Source of the DNA: a bacterium
GTDB taxonomy: Bacteria; Pseudomonadota; Alphaproteobacteria; Caulobacterales; Hyphomonadaceae
Assembly (NCBI GenBank): GCA_016125045.1
Contig: WGML01000011.1
Location: forward strand, 1-51,867
DNA length: 51,867 nucleotides
Direction of reading: 5' to 3'
Part shown: in pieces, positions 43,394 to 51,727 of the stretch
Layout: each line of letters starts with the position of its first letter
Position numbering within the stretch: position 1 is the stretch's first letter
The notes under the pieces: generated by a model
Told to the model about the DNA's origin: nothing
Seen by the model: only the letters and a program-made list of their open reading frames with translations
The model's database searches: none
Translations under genes and position numbers: made by a program

Positions 43394-43993
43394 TCCAGCA
43401 GGCGCCGCCCGACCTGCGTCAGATACGACGTCCGATCGGGAGCTTGCGAACCGGACGCCCCGTCGCCGCGAACATCACCCGCCTCGGCTCCCTTAATGTC
43501 GGCGTCGATGAGACCGCCGACATCGACACCCGACAGCACCTCACTGAGCGTCATGACCAGCACGCGGAGCGCGGCCGCACGATGAAATCCATCTCGCCGG
43601 GCTTGGCTCCGACAGCAGCAGCGAAGGTGCGGACGGACGCCCGCGGCCTCAAGCTCGCCAACCGCGAGCAGTTCCCGGTAGCCAATTCCGTTTCGCATGT
43701 TCGCCCCGATGTGATGGCCGTAACGTTGCTCCCAAGAAGCTTCCATGCGGAGCCGGCGTGGCTGACATGGCCGCTTGCGCCCCGCAGCCTCCCGAGAGCT
43801 CCGCTGGGCTTCAATGACGAGACACTGGCATTTCAGCGTTCCGAACACCACTCCCGCGGAATTCAATCGCCTCGGCTCCCTTTGGGTCCAGCGCCATGAC
43901 TCATTTTCGCCGTGCACGCCCGATAAGCTCTTCCAAACATCGGGCAGGCGGCGCTATTGCCGGAGGACTGTCCGCCGATGGAACGCACGTCCC
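43394..43993. other. 600-bp stretch without a confident gene
   Basis: Frames are open on both strands (43,357-43,917 minus; 43,444-43,899 plus) but their residues are Arg/Ala/Ser-rich with no domain. On the minus strand a segment (YRELLAVGELEAAG, then RAAALRVLVMTL) is distantly like a DoxX-type membrane protein broken by frame changes, so a decayed gene is possible. Its stop would overlap the DUF4105 start. Confidence 0.3.
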
Positions 43994-44482
43994 ATGCTCG
44001 AACTCGTCCTGATCCGCCACGCCAAGACGCTGCCGCCCGGCGTCGATGGAGATGATCACGCGCGCGAGCTCGCGCCTGTCGGTCGCACGGACGCCCCCCG
44101 CATCGGCGCGGAGCTCGCCCGTCGCGGCGTCGCGCCGGATGTCATGCTGGTGTCGGACGCGCGGCGCTGCCGGGAGACGTGGCAGCTCCTCGCCCCCTCG
44201 CTCGATATCGGCGAAACTCGTTTTGAATCTGACCTTTATCTTGCGCCAGCTGAAGTGTTGCTTCAGGCCGCTGAATCTGAATCCGTGGCGTCAGTCGCCC
44301 TGATCGCGCACAATCCTGGGCTGCATGACCTTGGCTGCGCGCTGCTTGCAGGCGACGAACCTGCCGCCGACGCTCTTCGCGCGAAGTTCCCGCCGGGATC
44401 AGCCGCGCGCTTCACGAGGGCCAAGGCGTCGTCGTCATGGCGATTGTCCGATTTCATCCTCGCGCGAGACCTGCGGCCCTGA
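43994..44482 (+). CDS. sixA: SixA-like phosphohistidine phosphatase
   Basis: 162 residues of the histidine phosphatase family: LVLIRHAKTLPPG with the RHG-type catalytic His, SDARRCRETW, and VALIAHNPGLHDL with the second His. SixA removes phosphate from histidine phosphotransfer domains. It lies alone, convergent with the antiporter gene. Confidence 0.9.
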   Translation: MLELVLIRHAKTLPPGVDGDDHARELAPVGRTDAPRIGAELARRGVAPDVMLVSDARRCRETWQLLAPSLDIGETRFESDLYLAPAEVLLQAAESESVASVALIAHNPGLHDLGCALLAGDEPAADALRAKFPPGSAARFTRAKASSSWRLSDFILARDLRP

Positions 44483-44508
44483 CAGACCGCCCGAGGCCCC
44501 GGGGACGC

Positions 44509-45501
44509 CTACGCCGGAGGCCGCTCCAGCAGGAGATAGGGCGCATCCGCGAACGACCAATTGTAGATAAGCCCGGCTATGTAGGCGCAGTAGAGCGCGA
44601 TGAAAATCGGCGACGTCACCCAACCGACGCGCCGGCGCGCGAAGATCAGGACGGTGATCATCACCGCCGAGGCGCCGAGCGCCCAGTGACTGTAATTGAT
44701 CAGTTCCCGGCTCACGACTTGCGGTCCCGCCAGCGCCACCAGTCCGCCGGCGCCGAGTATGTTGAATATGTTCGACCCGAGGATGTTGCCCATCGCGACA
44801 TCGCTCTGCTTGCGCCAGGCGGCTGCCAGGCCCGCACCAAGCTCCGGCAGGGACGACCCGACCGCCAGAATCGTGAGACCGATCGCTTCGTGGCTGAGCC
44901 CGCTCGCCGCCGCAACGGCGATCCCGCCATCGATCAGCAGCTGCGCTCCTAGCGGAAGTCCGACGACGCCGATCAGCACCAGCGTCGTGACCCGCCAAGC
45001 CGGAATCTGGGCGAGCTTGATCTCTTCGGGCGTATCCTCGCTGAGATCACGCCGCCCGAAGGACCACGCTATGATGAGATAGACTGCGAGCGCTCCCAGC
45101 ATGCCGAGCCCGATCGCAGGGTTCAGTCCAGTGGAGGCGGCGAGACCGATCCAGGCGAACGTCGCGGCAAGCATCACGATCGCGGTGAGCCGCATCCGCG
45201 GCGACGTCGTCACCATCGGAAAGATCATCGCCGGAATGGCGAGCACCAGCCACACATTCGCAATGTTGGAGCCGATGATCGCGCCCTGCGCCAAACCGGT
45301 CCGGCCGGTGAATGCCGCACCGGCCGAAATGATGATCTCCGGAAGCGATGTGCCGAGCCCGACGACCACGATCCCGACGAGCAGCGGGGACAGGTTGATC
45401 TTCAGCGCCGTCGCCAGCGCGCCACGAACAATGCAGTCGCCCGCATAGAGGAGCACGCCGAAACCGACCGCGACGTAAATGATCGCCGCCGCAAGTGTCA
45501 T
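44509..45501 (-). CDS. Calcium/sodium antiporter of the CaCA family (YrbG-like)
   Basis: 330 residues with ten membrane segments in two homologous halves. The alpha-1 repeat reads GLGTSLPEIIISAGAAFTGR...AQGAIIGSNIANV and the alpha-2 repeat AVGSSLPELGAGLAAAWR...SDVAMGNILGSNIFN, the signature of CaCA exchangers with the key Glu in each. It exports calcium in exchange for sodium (or K+). A 26-residue membrane peptide gene lies 31 bp upstream on the same strand. Confidence 0.95.
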   Translation of the reverse strand: MTLAAAIIYVAVGFGVLLYAGDCIVRGALATALKINLSPLLVGIVVVGLGTSLPEIIISAGAAFTGRTGLAQGAIIGSNIANVWLVLAIPAMIFPMVTTSPRMRLTAIVMLAATFAWIGLAASTGLNPAIGLGMLGALAVYLIIAWSFGRRDLSEDTPEEIKLAQIPAWRVTTLVLIGVVGLPLGAQLLIDGGIAVAAASGLSHEAIGLTILAVGSSLPELGAGLAAAWRKQSDVAMGNILGSNIFNILGAGGLVALAGPQVVSRELINYSHWALGASAVMITVLIFARRRVGWVTSPIFIALYCAYIAGLIYNWSFADAPYLLLERPPA

Positions 45502-45532
45502 GTCCCCTCCCGTCCGCCGGCTGGGCGGAAGC

Positions 45533-45613
45533 CTAGTCGACCCGGCCGAATTCGAGAATGTTCAGCAGCCCGAACACCGCCACCACGCCAATGATTGCCC
45601 AAACCGCCGCCAT
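45533..45613 (-). CDS. 26-residue membrane peptide, unannotated
   Basis: ATG at 45613 (after GGGAGAACGTAA, a good ribosome binding site) opens MAAVWAIIGVVAVFGLLNIL, followed by EFGRVD and a stop at 45533. It is one predicted membrane helix ending in a short polar tail (E-F-G-R-x-D), a pattern I have the impression of having met in small alphaproteobacterial membrane peptides. The position directly before the antiporter gene, same strand, 31 bp gap, suggests an accessory role for it. Confidence 0.6.
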   Translation of the reverse strand: MAAVWAIIGVVAVFGLLNILEFGRVD

Positions 45614-45781
45614 TTACGTTCTCCCTTCGCCCGTGTTTGATCTCTTCTAGACCGCTTCTCGTTCGCGCGGCAACCGGACGCAGGCCGCCCACTGACCCGT
45701 AAACGCTCAAGCGGATGCGAAACGTCTTTGAATTTATCTCCGGATCGGGCGATGCTCACGCCGGCGAAGAGGAAAGAGCGG

Positions 45782-46354
45782 ATGGCGGATCGGACCATAT
45801 TTCTGTTGATGGCCGCTGCAGTCGGTCTCGCCGCGTGCGAGGACCCGCCGCCGCCTCGCGCGACCCAAGCCGCCGCTTCCCTCGCGGAGGCGCCCGCCCT
45901 AACCGGAAACGCCACGATCATTGCGGCCGCACAAGCGATCAGCAACGGGCTCGGCGGCTGCGAACGACCGGCCGACGCCGTGTCCAACACCCAGTTGCTC
46001 GATCTCGGCGACTTTACGCTCGTGCAGCTCTCCTGCAGCCTTGGCGCCTCGTCGTTCACCGACCGCCTCTTCATCGTTCGCGACGGCCAACCTCCGGAAC
46101 TCGTCACGGTGCCCGATTTCGACGGGTCGGGCTGGTTCGCCACCGATCAGCTCGCGATGGCGGAAGTCGACGCCGGCGCCCGGGTGATCACCACCTATCG
46201 CAAGGACGCCGGACATGGCGGCTGCGGGTCCGAGGGGCGATACAAGTGGACCGGCGCGCGTTTCACCCTGGAAGAGATGCGGTGGCGCAGCTGCGACGCG
46301 CCGGACGTCACCAATGGACCGCCCTACCCGCTCGTCTGGCCGGTCATGAACTGA
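45782..46354 (+). CDS. DUF1176-type lipoprotein
   Basis: 190 residues. Lipoprotein signal with lipobox GLAACE (Cys about residue 19), then a domain with DLGDFTLVQLSCSLGASS, DRLFIVRDG, DGSGWFATDQLAMAEVDAG, TTYRKDAGHGGCG and KWTGARFTLEEMRWRSCD. This is the pattern of DUF1176 proteins, exported and of unknown function. The ATG at 45782 is chosen because it places the signal at the N-terminus. Confidence 0.75.
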   Translation: MADRTIFLLMAAAVGLAACEDPPPPRATQAAASLAEAPALTGNATIIAAAQAISNGLGGCERPADAVSNTQLLDLGDFTLVQLSCSLGASSFTDRLFIVRDGQPPELVTVPDFDGSGWFATDQLAMAEVDAGARVITTYRKDAGHGGCGSEGRYKWTGARFTLEEMRWRSCDAPDVTNGPPYPLVWPVMN

Positions 46355-46372
46355 CGGGCCGGGAGGCGCGGT

Positions 46373-46987
46373 ATGTGCGGACGGTTCTTCCGCGAACCCA
46401 TGAGCTGGGCCGAGTACCGCGAGACGGCGCTCGCCATCCTCACCTCCGCCGCCGAGGCGCTGCCGCCGCACGACGATATCCGGCCCACCACAACCCAGCC
46501 CGTGGTCGCGATCGGTCGCGACGGCCCCGCCCTCGTGAATATGCGATGGGAGCTGGTGCCGTTCTGGTGGTCGAAGCCATTGAAGGAAAAGCGGTTCTCG
46601 ACGTTCAACGCCCGCATCGAGACAATCGCCGGTTCGAGAGCTTTCGCACGCCCCTGGGCGCGCCGGCAGCGCTGCCTTGTTCCCGCCTCCGGCTGGTATG
46701 AATGGAAGGCGGGAGAGACCCCAAAGACCAAGTCGAAATTCCTCGTCAGGCGCGCCGACACGCCCAACTTCATGTTCGCCGGGCTCTGGGAAAAAGCCGT
46801 CGTTGAGGACCGGGATGTCCTCTCCTTCACCATCCTGACGACGGCGTCAGAAGGCCAGATGGCGGATCTGCATCACCGTTCACCCTATCCCATGACGCCG
46901 GGCGAGGCGGTCGACTGGCTCACCGCAGACGACATCCGGCCGCCGCCGGCGCCGCCAGCGGATCCCGTCATCGCGCCCATCACTTGA
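46373..46987 (+). CDS. SRAP-family protein (HMCES/YedK)
   Basis: 204 residues. MCGRFF puts the catalytic Cys at residue 2 after Met removal; NARIETI, RRQRCLVPASGWYEW (with the Asn and the Glu of the family) and the HHRSPYPM motif (catalytic His) complete the SRAP domain. These proteins crosslink to abasic sites in single-stranded DNA and shield them from breakage. It follows the lipoprotein gene by 18 bp. Confidence 0.94.
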   Translation: MCGRFFREPMSWAEYRETALAILTSAAEALPPHDDIRPTTTQPVVAIGRDGPALVNMRWELVPFWWSKPLKEKRFSTFNARIETIAGSRAFARPWARRQRCLVPASGWYEWKAGETPKTKSKFLVRRADTPNFMFAGLWEKAVVEDRDVLSFTILTTASEGQMADLHHRSPYPMTPGEAVDWLTADDIRPPPAPPADPVIAPIT

Positions 46988-46996
46988 CGCCGGGAG

Positions 46997-47902
46997 TCAG
47001 GCGACCCGCGCACCGGTCGCCTTGGGCGCCGCAAGCCGCCCCCGAACAAGCGCCGCATAATCCGTCATCAACTGCTCGGTGATCGCCCCCGGCCGATAAG
47101 TCACGCCCGCCATTTCAGCGACGGGAGTCACCTCGGCGGCCGTGCCGGTGATAAAGCACTCGCTGAAATCCGAGAGTTCACTCGGAAGGATCCGACGCTC
47201 CACCACTTCGATCCCGCGCCGCCTTGCAAGATCGATCACGGTGCGGCGCGTGATGCCGTCCAGAAAACAGTCCGCGATCGGGGTATGGATCGCACCGTCC
47301 TGAATCAGGAACACATTGGCGCCGGTGAGTTCGGCGACATAACCGCGATAGTCGAGCATCAGCGCATCGGCGAACCCTTCCGCCTCGGCCTTGTGCTTTG
47401 ACATCGTGCAGATCATGTAGAGCCCGGCGGCCTTGGCCGCGCTCGGGATGGTTTCCGGCGACGGTCGCTTCCACTGCGACATGGTCACGCGGATGCCCTT
47501 CATCTTGTCGGCGAAATAATCGCCCCAGGGCCAAACCGCGATCGCCGTGCGGATCGAGGCCTTTTGCGCCGAAACCCCCATCATCTCCGAACCGCGCCAG
47601 GCGAACGCGCGAACATAGCAGTCCGAAAGGCCGTTCTTGTCCATCAGTTCGAGCTTCGCCCGGTCGATCTCCTCGGCGGCGAAGGGAATCTTGTAGCCCA
47701 CCAGTTCCGCCGAGCGGTGAAGCCGCAGGCTGTGCTCCTCGCCCTTGAAAACGACGCCTTCATAGGCGCGCTCGCCCTCGAACACGCATGCGCCGTAATG
47801 CAACCCGTGCGTCAGGACATGAATCCTGGCGTCGCGCCAGGGCGTGAACGCGCCGTCCATCCAGATCCAGCCATCCCGGTCGTCATAGGGAATGAAGGTC
47901 AT
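46997..47902 (-). CDS. ilvE: Branched-chain-amino-acid aminotransferase
   Basis: 301 residues of fold type IV PLP enzymes: IHVLTHGLHYGACVFEGERAY, SLRLHRSAELVGYKIPF, the catalytic Lys near residue 160 in MSKHKAEAEGFADALMLD, and YVAELTGANVFLIQDG. It makes the last step of leucine, isoleucine and valine synthesis. The divergent MarR/response regulator/kinase set follows at 84 bp, an arrangement seen in many alphaproteobacteria. Confidence 0.95.
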   Translation of the reverse strand: MTFIPYDDRDGWIWMDGAFTPWRDARIHVLTHGLHYGACVFEGERAYEGVVFKGEEHSLRLHRSAELVGYKIPFAAEEIDRAKLELMDKNGLSDCYVRAFAWRGSEMMGVSAQKASIRTAIAVWPWGDYFADKMKGIRVTMSQWKRPSPETIPSAAKAAGLYMICTMSKHKAEAEGFADALMLDYRGYVAELTGANVFLIQDGAIHTPIADCFLDGITRRTVIDLARRRGIEVVERRILPSELSDFSECFITGTAAEVTPVAEMAGVTYRPGAITEQLMTDYAALVRGRLAAPKATGARVA

Positions 47903-47985
47903 TTCGATCGTCCTCTGCGGCGCGCGCGGCGTTCACCCTGCGCCTTGAGTTTCGCCCGCCGAACGCTCATTCTCGGTCCCCAGCC

Positions 47986-48495
47986 ATGCCTGTCAACCAG
48001 TCGCCGATCCATACCACGCCAATGGCCGCCACGGACGGGCGCCTGTTTCTGCGCGACCGCGAGGTGGACGAGGCCGCGGCGTTGATCCGTGCGGCCGCCC
48101 GCACGCTCGACCGACTCGTGGGATCCGCGACCGCCAGAAGCGGCCTCTTGTCGGCCGAACTCGACATCCTCATCGAGCTGCATGACCGCTCCGTCGGCGA
48201 TGTCAGCCGGCTGCGCGTCTCCCTCGGCGCGCCGAAACAGTCGCTGATGCGCAACCTCGCCCTGCTCGAGGCCAAGGGACTGATCAAGCGGCGGATTGCT
48301 TCCGCCGACCGCCGCCGGCGCATCGTCGAACTCACCGAGGCCGGCCTTGAACTCGCCGGCGCCGCCGTCGACCAGCGGCGCGACATGCTGCGTCAGGTCC
48401 TCATCGCGGCAGGCCCCGAGGCCGCGCTCGGCGCACGTCGCTTCCTTGAGGGCGTCATCGCCCGCGACTCGAAGCCCCGCGACTCGAAACGTTGA
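47986..48495 (+). CDS. petP: MarR-family regulator (PetP-like)
   Basis: 169 residues. Winged-helix core: AELDILIELHDRSVGDVSRL, SLGAPKQSLMRNLALLEAKGLI and SADRRRRIVELTEAGLEL. The gene is followed at 18 bp by a response regulator and then a histidine kinase; this MarR-OmpR order corresponds to petP-petR of Rhodobacter, known to affect cytochrome bc1 genes. The symbol rests on this context, not on function shown here. Confidence 0.85.
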   Translation: MPVNQSPIHTTPMAATDGRLFLRDREVDEAAALIRAAARTLDRLVGSATARSGLLSAELDILIELHDRSVGDVSRLRVSLGAPKQSLMRNLALLEAKGLIKRRIASADRRRRIVELTEAGLELAGAAVDQRRDMLRQVLIAAGPEAALGARRFLEGVIARDSKPRDSKR

Positions 48496-48513
48496 AGGCG
48501 CCATGATCGGCCC

Positions 48514-49188
48514 ATGACACAGGGCGCGCACATCCTCGCAGTCGACGATGACGACCGTATCCGGTCGCTGCTGAAGCGGTTCCTAGCGCAGGAGGGCCAC
48601 ACGGTGACGACCGCCGGAGACGCCGGCGCCGCACGCCGGTTGCTCGACGTCATGAGTTTCGACCTCATCATCCTCGATGTGATGATGCCCGGCGAGGACG
48701 GCCTCTCTCTTCTCGCCGGCCTGCGTCCGCGGATCGAGACGCCCGTCATCCTGCTCACCGCGCGCGGTGAGGCGCCCGACCGGATCGAGGGGCTGCGCCG
48801 TGGCGCCGACGATTATCTCGCCAAGCCCTTCGAGCCGGAGGAACTGGCGCTCCGGGTGGCCGCGGTCCTGCGCCGCACGCCGCCCGACGCCCCGCTCACC
48901 GAACTGAAGCTCTCGGGCCAGGTGTTCCACGTCGCGAAGGGCGAGTTGCGCCGCAATGGCCGCCTCGTGCGGCTGACCGAGAGCGAGGCGCAGCTCCTGC
49001 GCATTCTCGCCGACCGCTCAGGCTCGCCGGTGTCGCGCACCGATCTTGCCCAGCTCACCTCCGGCGGCGAGGAGCGGTCGGTTGACGTGCAGGTGACGCG
49101 CCTGCGCCGCAAGATCGAGCCAGACCCCCGCGAGCCGGTGCACCTGCAGACCGTGCGCGGCGTCGGCTATCGCCTCGTCGGAGACTGA
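48514..49188 (+). CDS. petR: OmpR-family response regulator (PetR-like)
   Basis: 224 residues. Receiver domain with the acidic pair DDDDR near the N-terminus, phosphoacceptor Asp in LIILDVMMPGEDG and Lys in DDYLAKPFEPEEL, then a winged-helix OmpR DNA-binding domain (ESEAQLLRILADRSG, VDVQVTRLRRKIEPDP, VRGVGYRL). Partner kinase is the next gene (4-bp gap). It is a DNA-binding output for the kinase signal. Confidence 0.93.
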   Translation: MTQGAHILAVDDDDRIRSLLKRFLAQEGHTVTTAGDAGAARRLLDVMSFDLIILDVMMPGEDGLSLLAGLRPRIETPVILLTARGEAPDRIEGLRRGADDYLAKPFEPEELALRVAAVLRRTPPDAPLTELKLSGQVFHVAKGELRRNGRLVRLTESEAQLLRILADRSGSPVSRTDLAQLTSGGEERSVDVQVTRLRRKIEPDPREPVHLQTVRGVGYRLVGD

Positions 49189-49192
49189 AAGC

Positions 49193-50524
49193 GTGGTCCA
49201 GCTCCGCAACTACACGCCCCGGGGCTATGGCGCCCGCCAGACGCTGATCCTCATCGTTCCGATGATCATCTTCGTCATCTCGATGACGCTGTTCTTCTTC
49301 AACACCCATGTCCAGCAGGTCGACACCAAGCTGTCGCGCAGCTTCGCGCAGGAGATGGCCCTCGTGATCCGGCAGTTCGAATCCGGCGCCGCCGACTGGA
49401 CCGGTTTCACGGGCCGGCTCGCCGAGAGCGAGATCATGCGCCTGCGCTTCATCCCAGGCGATCCACAGCTCCAGCCGCCGCCGGGACGGGCGTGCTGCGC
49501 GGAGCTCCGCAAGCAGCTCGACATCTACATCGAGGCGCCGCACGTCTTCGCCTTCGATCCAACGACCGACCTCATCACCCTGCGCACGAGCGTCAGCGGC
49601 GGCGTCCTCGAAGCCCTGCTCGAGCGCAAGCGCGTGGTCATCATCACCGCCCACATCTTCGTCGTGTGGTCGGTGGGCTTCAGCCTCCTCCTCCTCGGAG
49701 CCGCCTACGCCTTCCTGCGCAATCAGGTCCGCTCCATCCTTGATCTGTCGCGGGCGGCGGACGCGCTCGGCCGCGGCGAGGACGCACCGAGCTACAAGCC
49801 CTCCGGCGCCCGCGAAGTACGTCAGGCGGCGCAGTCCATCATCCGCATGCGCAACCGGCTTCGGCGCTACGCCGACCAGCGCACGGCCATGCTCGCCGGC
49901 GTCTCACACGATCTGCGCACGCCGCTCACACGCCTGCGGCTCGAACTCGCCCTGCTGCCCAAGGACATCGACCTCAGCGCGGCGAAGGCCGACATCGCCG
50001 AAATGGAGCGGATGCTCGACGCCTATCTCGCCTTCGCGCGCGGCGAGGAGAGCGAGACCCCCGTCGAAAGCGATCTCACCGGGCTGGTTCGCGACGCCGT
50101 CCAGCACGCCGCCACGCGCTCGACCCTCAGCATCGACGCGCCCTCGCCCATCCAGATGCGTCTGCGGCCGCTCGCGCTGAAGCGGGCCGTCACCAATCTT
50201 GCGAACAACGCCGCCGATCATGCGACCAACGTTCTCGTCCGCGCGGTTCGGGACGGGTCGGTCGCCGTGATCACGGTGGAGGATGACGGGCCGGGCATCC
50301 CGGCCGAGCAGCGGGAGGACGCCTTCAAGCCCTTTTCCCGCCTGGACGGCGCGCGCAACCAGAATGTCTCCGGGGTGGGTCTCGGCCTCACCATCGCGCG
50401 GGATGCGGCGCGCGCGCATGGCGGCGACGTCACCCTCGCCCGGTCGACGCTTGGCGGCCTGAAGGCGGTGATGCGCCTGCCGCTTGAGCCCCAGCACCTC
50501 GCCGACCGCTCGCGGGACGACTGA
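49193..50524 (+). CDS. EnvZ-like sensor histidine kinase
   Basis: 443 residues. Two membrane segments (about 17-38 and 145-170) bracket a 105-residue periplasmic domain with a CC pair in PGRACCAELRK; a HAMP linker follows. Catalytic HisKA shows AGVSHDLRTPLTRLRLELAL with the phospho-His; the HATPase has NLANNAADHA, EDDGPGIP and GVGLGLTIA. It should phosphorylate the adjacent response regulator. GTG at 49193. Confidence 0.93.
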   Translation: MVQLRNYTPRGYGARQTLILIVPMIIFVISMTLFFFNTHVQQVDTKLSRSFAQEMALVIRQFESGAADWTGFTGRLAESEIMRLRFIPGDPQLQPPPGRACCAELRKQLDIYIEAPHVFAFDPTTDLITLRTSVSGGVLEALLERKRVVIITAHIFVVWSVGFSLLLLGAAYAFLRNQVRSILDLSRAADALGRGEDAPSYKPSGAREVRQAAQSIIRMRNRLRRYADQRTAMLAGVSHDLRTPLTRLRLELALLPKDIDLSAAKADIAEMERMLDAYLAFARGEESETPVESDLTGLVRDAVQHAATRSTLSIDAPSPIQMRLRPLALKRAVTNLANNAADHATNVLVRAVRDGSVAVITVEDDGPGIPAEQREDAFKPFSRLDGARNQNVSGVGLGLTIARDAARAHGGDVTLARSTLGGLKAVMRLPLEPQHLADRSRDD

Positions 50525-50540
50525 CGCCGCGGGACGATCA

Positions 50541-50658
50541 AGCCCCGATTGTCGGCAAACAGCCAGTTGCGCCCCCCCGTCGACGCCCCCGCATACCAGA
50601 TGATCGGCTCGTCAACGCCGGGGCCATGAACATAGCGCTCCAGCCACACGCCGGCGCG
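50541..50658 (-). pseudogene. Rhs/YD-repeat core remnant
   Basis: A 36-codon minus-strand stretch reads VWLERYVHGPGVDEPIIWY, then GRNWLFADNRGLIV, the last part of the Rhs-family repeat region (ERYVHG.G.D.P, .HAD..GSI). It has no start codon nor continuation at either end, so it is a fragment. Rhs fragments often remain after recombination within or between rhs genes. It sits in the same frame as the gene to its right but after that gene's stop. Confidence 0.65.
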
Positions 50659-50664
50659 CCGCGC

Positions 50665-51156
50665 TCAGCTCGTGCGCACGTCGCCCGGGACCGGGCGGAC
50701 CATAGCCCGCCGCTCGCTCACAGCTTCCGCATCGTCGCCGCGCATCGGCCGCACGCCCGACGCCGGAATGATCGTCACCCCGTGGCGCGCAAACAGCCCC
50801 GCCAGCGTCTTCAGCCGCGCGTCCTTGAGGCCGCCCGTCGGCGCCTCCGCCATGAGAACCCGCGCGCCGCACGCGCTCGCCTCCGCCGCGACCCGCTTGA
50901 CGAGCGCCTGCGACAGATCAGAAACGCGATCGGACTCCCGGTCGAAATAGATCGCCGTCGCCGGCGGGCTGCACGGCGCCGCGCGCGCCTCGACCGCCTG
51001 CGCACCCGCCGCGCCCGTCAGGCCGGTCAGCCCGATCACGGCCGCGACCGCCAGCGCCGCCGCCAGAGGCGATCCGAGACCCGACTTATCCGACCGGAGA
51101 TTTGCGCCCTCCCGCGCCGGATATCCCCCCGTTCGCGCGTCCGCCTTCGTCGCCAT
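50665..51156 (-). CDS. Exported/anchored OmpA-like small protein
   Basis: 163 residues from ATG at 51156 (AGCAGGGATA upstream). One N-terminal hydrophobic segment (about 30-52) then a domain with AIYFDRESDRVSDLSQALVK and RVLMAEAPTGGLKDARLKTLAG, whose strand-helix-strand order looks like a degenerate OmpA/peptidoglycan-associated fold (IYFD, ..ALVKRVA.., AEAP). Recognition is weak. A Rhs remnant lies just after its stop. Confidence 0.55.
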   Translation of the reverse strand: MATKADARTGGYPAREGANLRSDKSGLGSPLAAALAVAAVIGLTGLTGAAGAQAVEARAAPCSPPATAIYFDRESDRVSDLSQALVKRVAAEASACGARVLMAEAPTGGLKDARLKTLAGLFARHGVTIIPASGVRPMRGDDAEAVSERRAMVRPVPGDVRTS

Positions 51157-51513
51157 TATCCCTGCTCCCTGTCCCACGCGTTATGAGTGCGTGAGCGGAG
51201 GTTTGACCCGGGACCGGGCGCGATTGGGGCGTCGGCGGGATCGATTGTGGCGGGCCCGGGGTGAATTGGGGCCCGACGCCTCCTGCATGGTGGTCGCCGG
51301 AGGCGGCGAGCCTGTTCGCCGGCCTCCTCTCACTCCTGAAACGGCGCCCGCTTTCGGCGACGCCCGCCGGCTCCGCGAACCGCGCCCGGACCGTCATTCA
51401 AACATCACTCAAACCCGTTTCTGACGCCCGGTCATTCTGTTCATGTCGGCGCCCCTTGCGTCCCGCGCGCAAGGAGGGCACTCCACAGTCCGGCACGTCA
51501 CCAAGCCCTCAGC
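51157..51513. other. Gene-poor stretch before tRNA-Thr
   Basis: No confident gene. A plus-strand frame from 51261 (MNWGPTPPAWWSPEAASLF) is open for 96 codons but runs through the tRNA gene in a wrong frame and shows no domain. The tRNA promoter should lie just before 51514. Confidence 0.4.
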
Positions 51514-51589
51514 GCCGGCTTAGCTCAGTTGGTAGAGCGCATGATTTGTAATCTTGAGGTCCTCGGTTCGATTCCGGGAGCCGGCGCCA
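51514..51589 (+). tRNA. tRNA-Thr (anticodon TGT)
   Basis: 76 nt including encoded CCA. The acceptor stem GCCGGCT pairs with AGCCGGC (51579-51585), followed by discriminator G and CCA. The D arm (AGCTCAGTTGGTAGAGC) and T arm (CCTCGGTTCGATTCCGGG region) are canonical. The anticodon loop TTTGTAA gives TGT, which reads ACA/ACG-type threonine codons. Confidence 0.96.
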
Positions 51590-51727
51590 TAAAAACAAGG
51601 GGTTAGCGGAATTTTTCGGGCACCAGGACGACGCCCTCCCGTTCTGGGTAACGTTCTGGGTAACGTTTTGGGTAACAACTCCGGCGACACAATTCTGTGT
51701 TTCAGGCGACGACGCTCGACAGCGCCG
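51590..51727 (-). pseudogene. Possible 3' remnant of an integrase-like gene next to tRNA-Thr
   Basis: On the minus strand one frame is open from the IS end (51727) through the tRNA gene: RRCRASSPETQNC, then VTQNVTQNVTQNGR encoded by the tandem 12-mers. Islands at tRNA genes usually place the integrase next to the tRNA, so this could be the last codons of such a gene cut by the IS. There is no catalytic residue in this short piece; recognition is weak. Confidence 0.25.
51641..51676 (+). repeat. Three tandem 12-bp repeats
   Basis: GTTCTGGGTAAC, GTTCTGGGTAAC, GTTTTGGGTAAC follow one another without gaps, 52 nt after tRNA-Thr. The unit GTTCTGGGTAAC could be an integrase or excisionase arm site, as such repeats flank many tRNA attachment sites, or merely a slippage-prone coding repeat. 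Confidence 0.85.
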
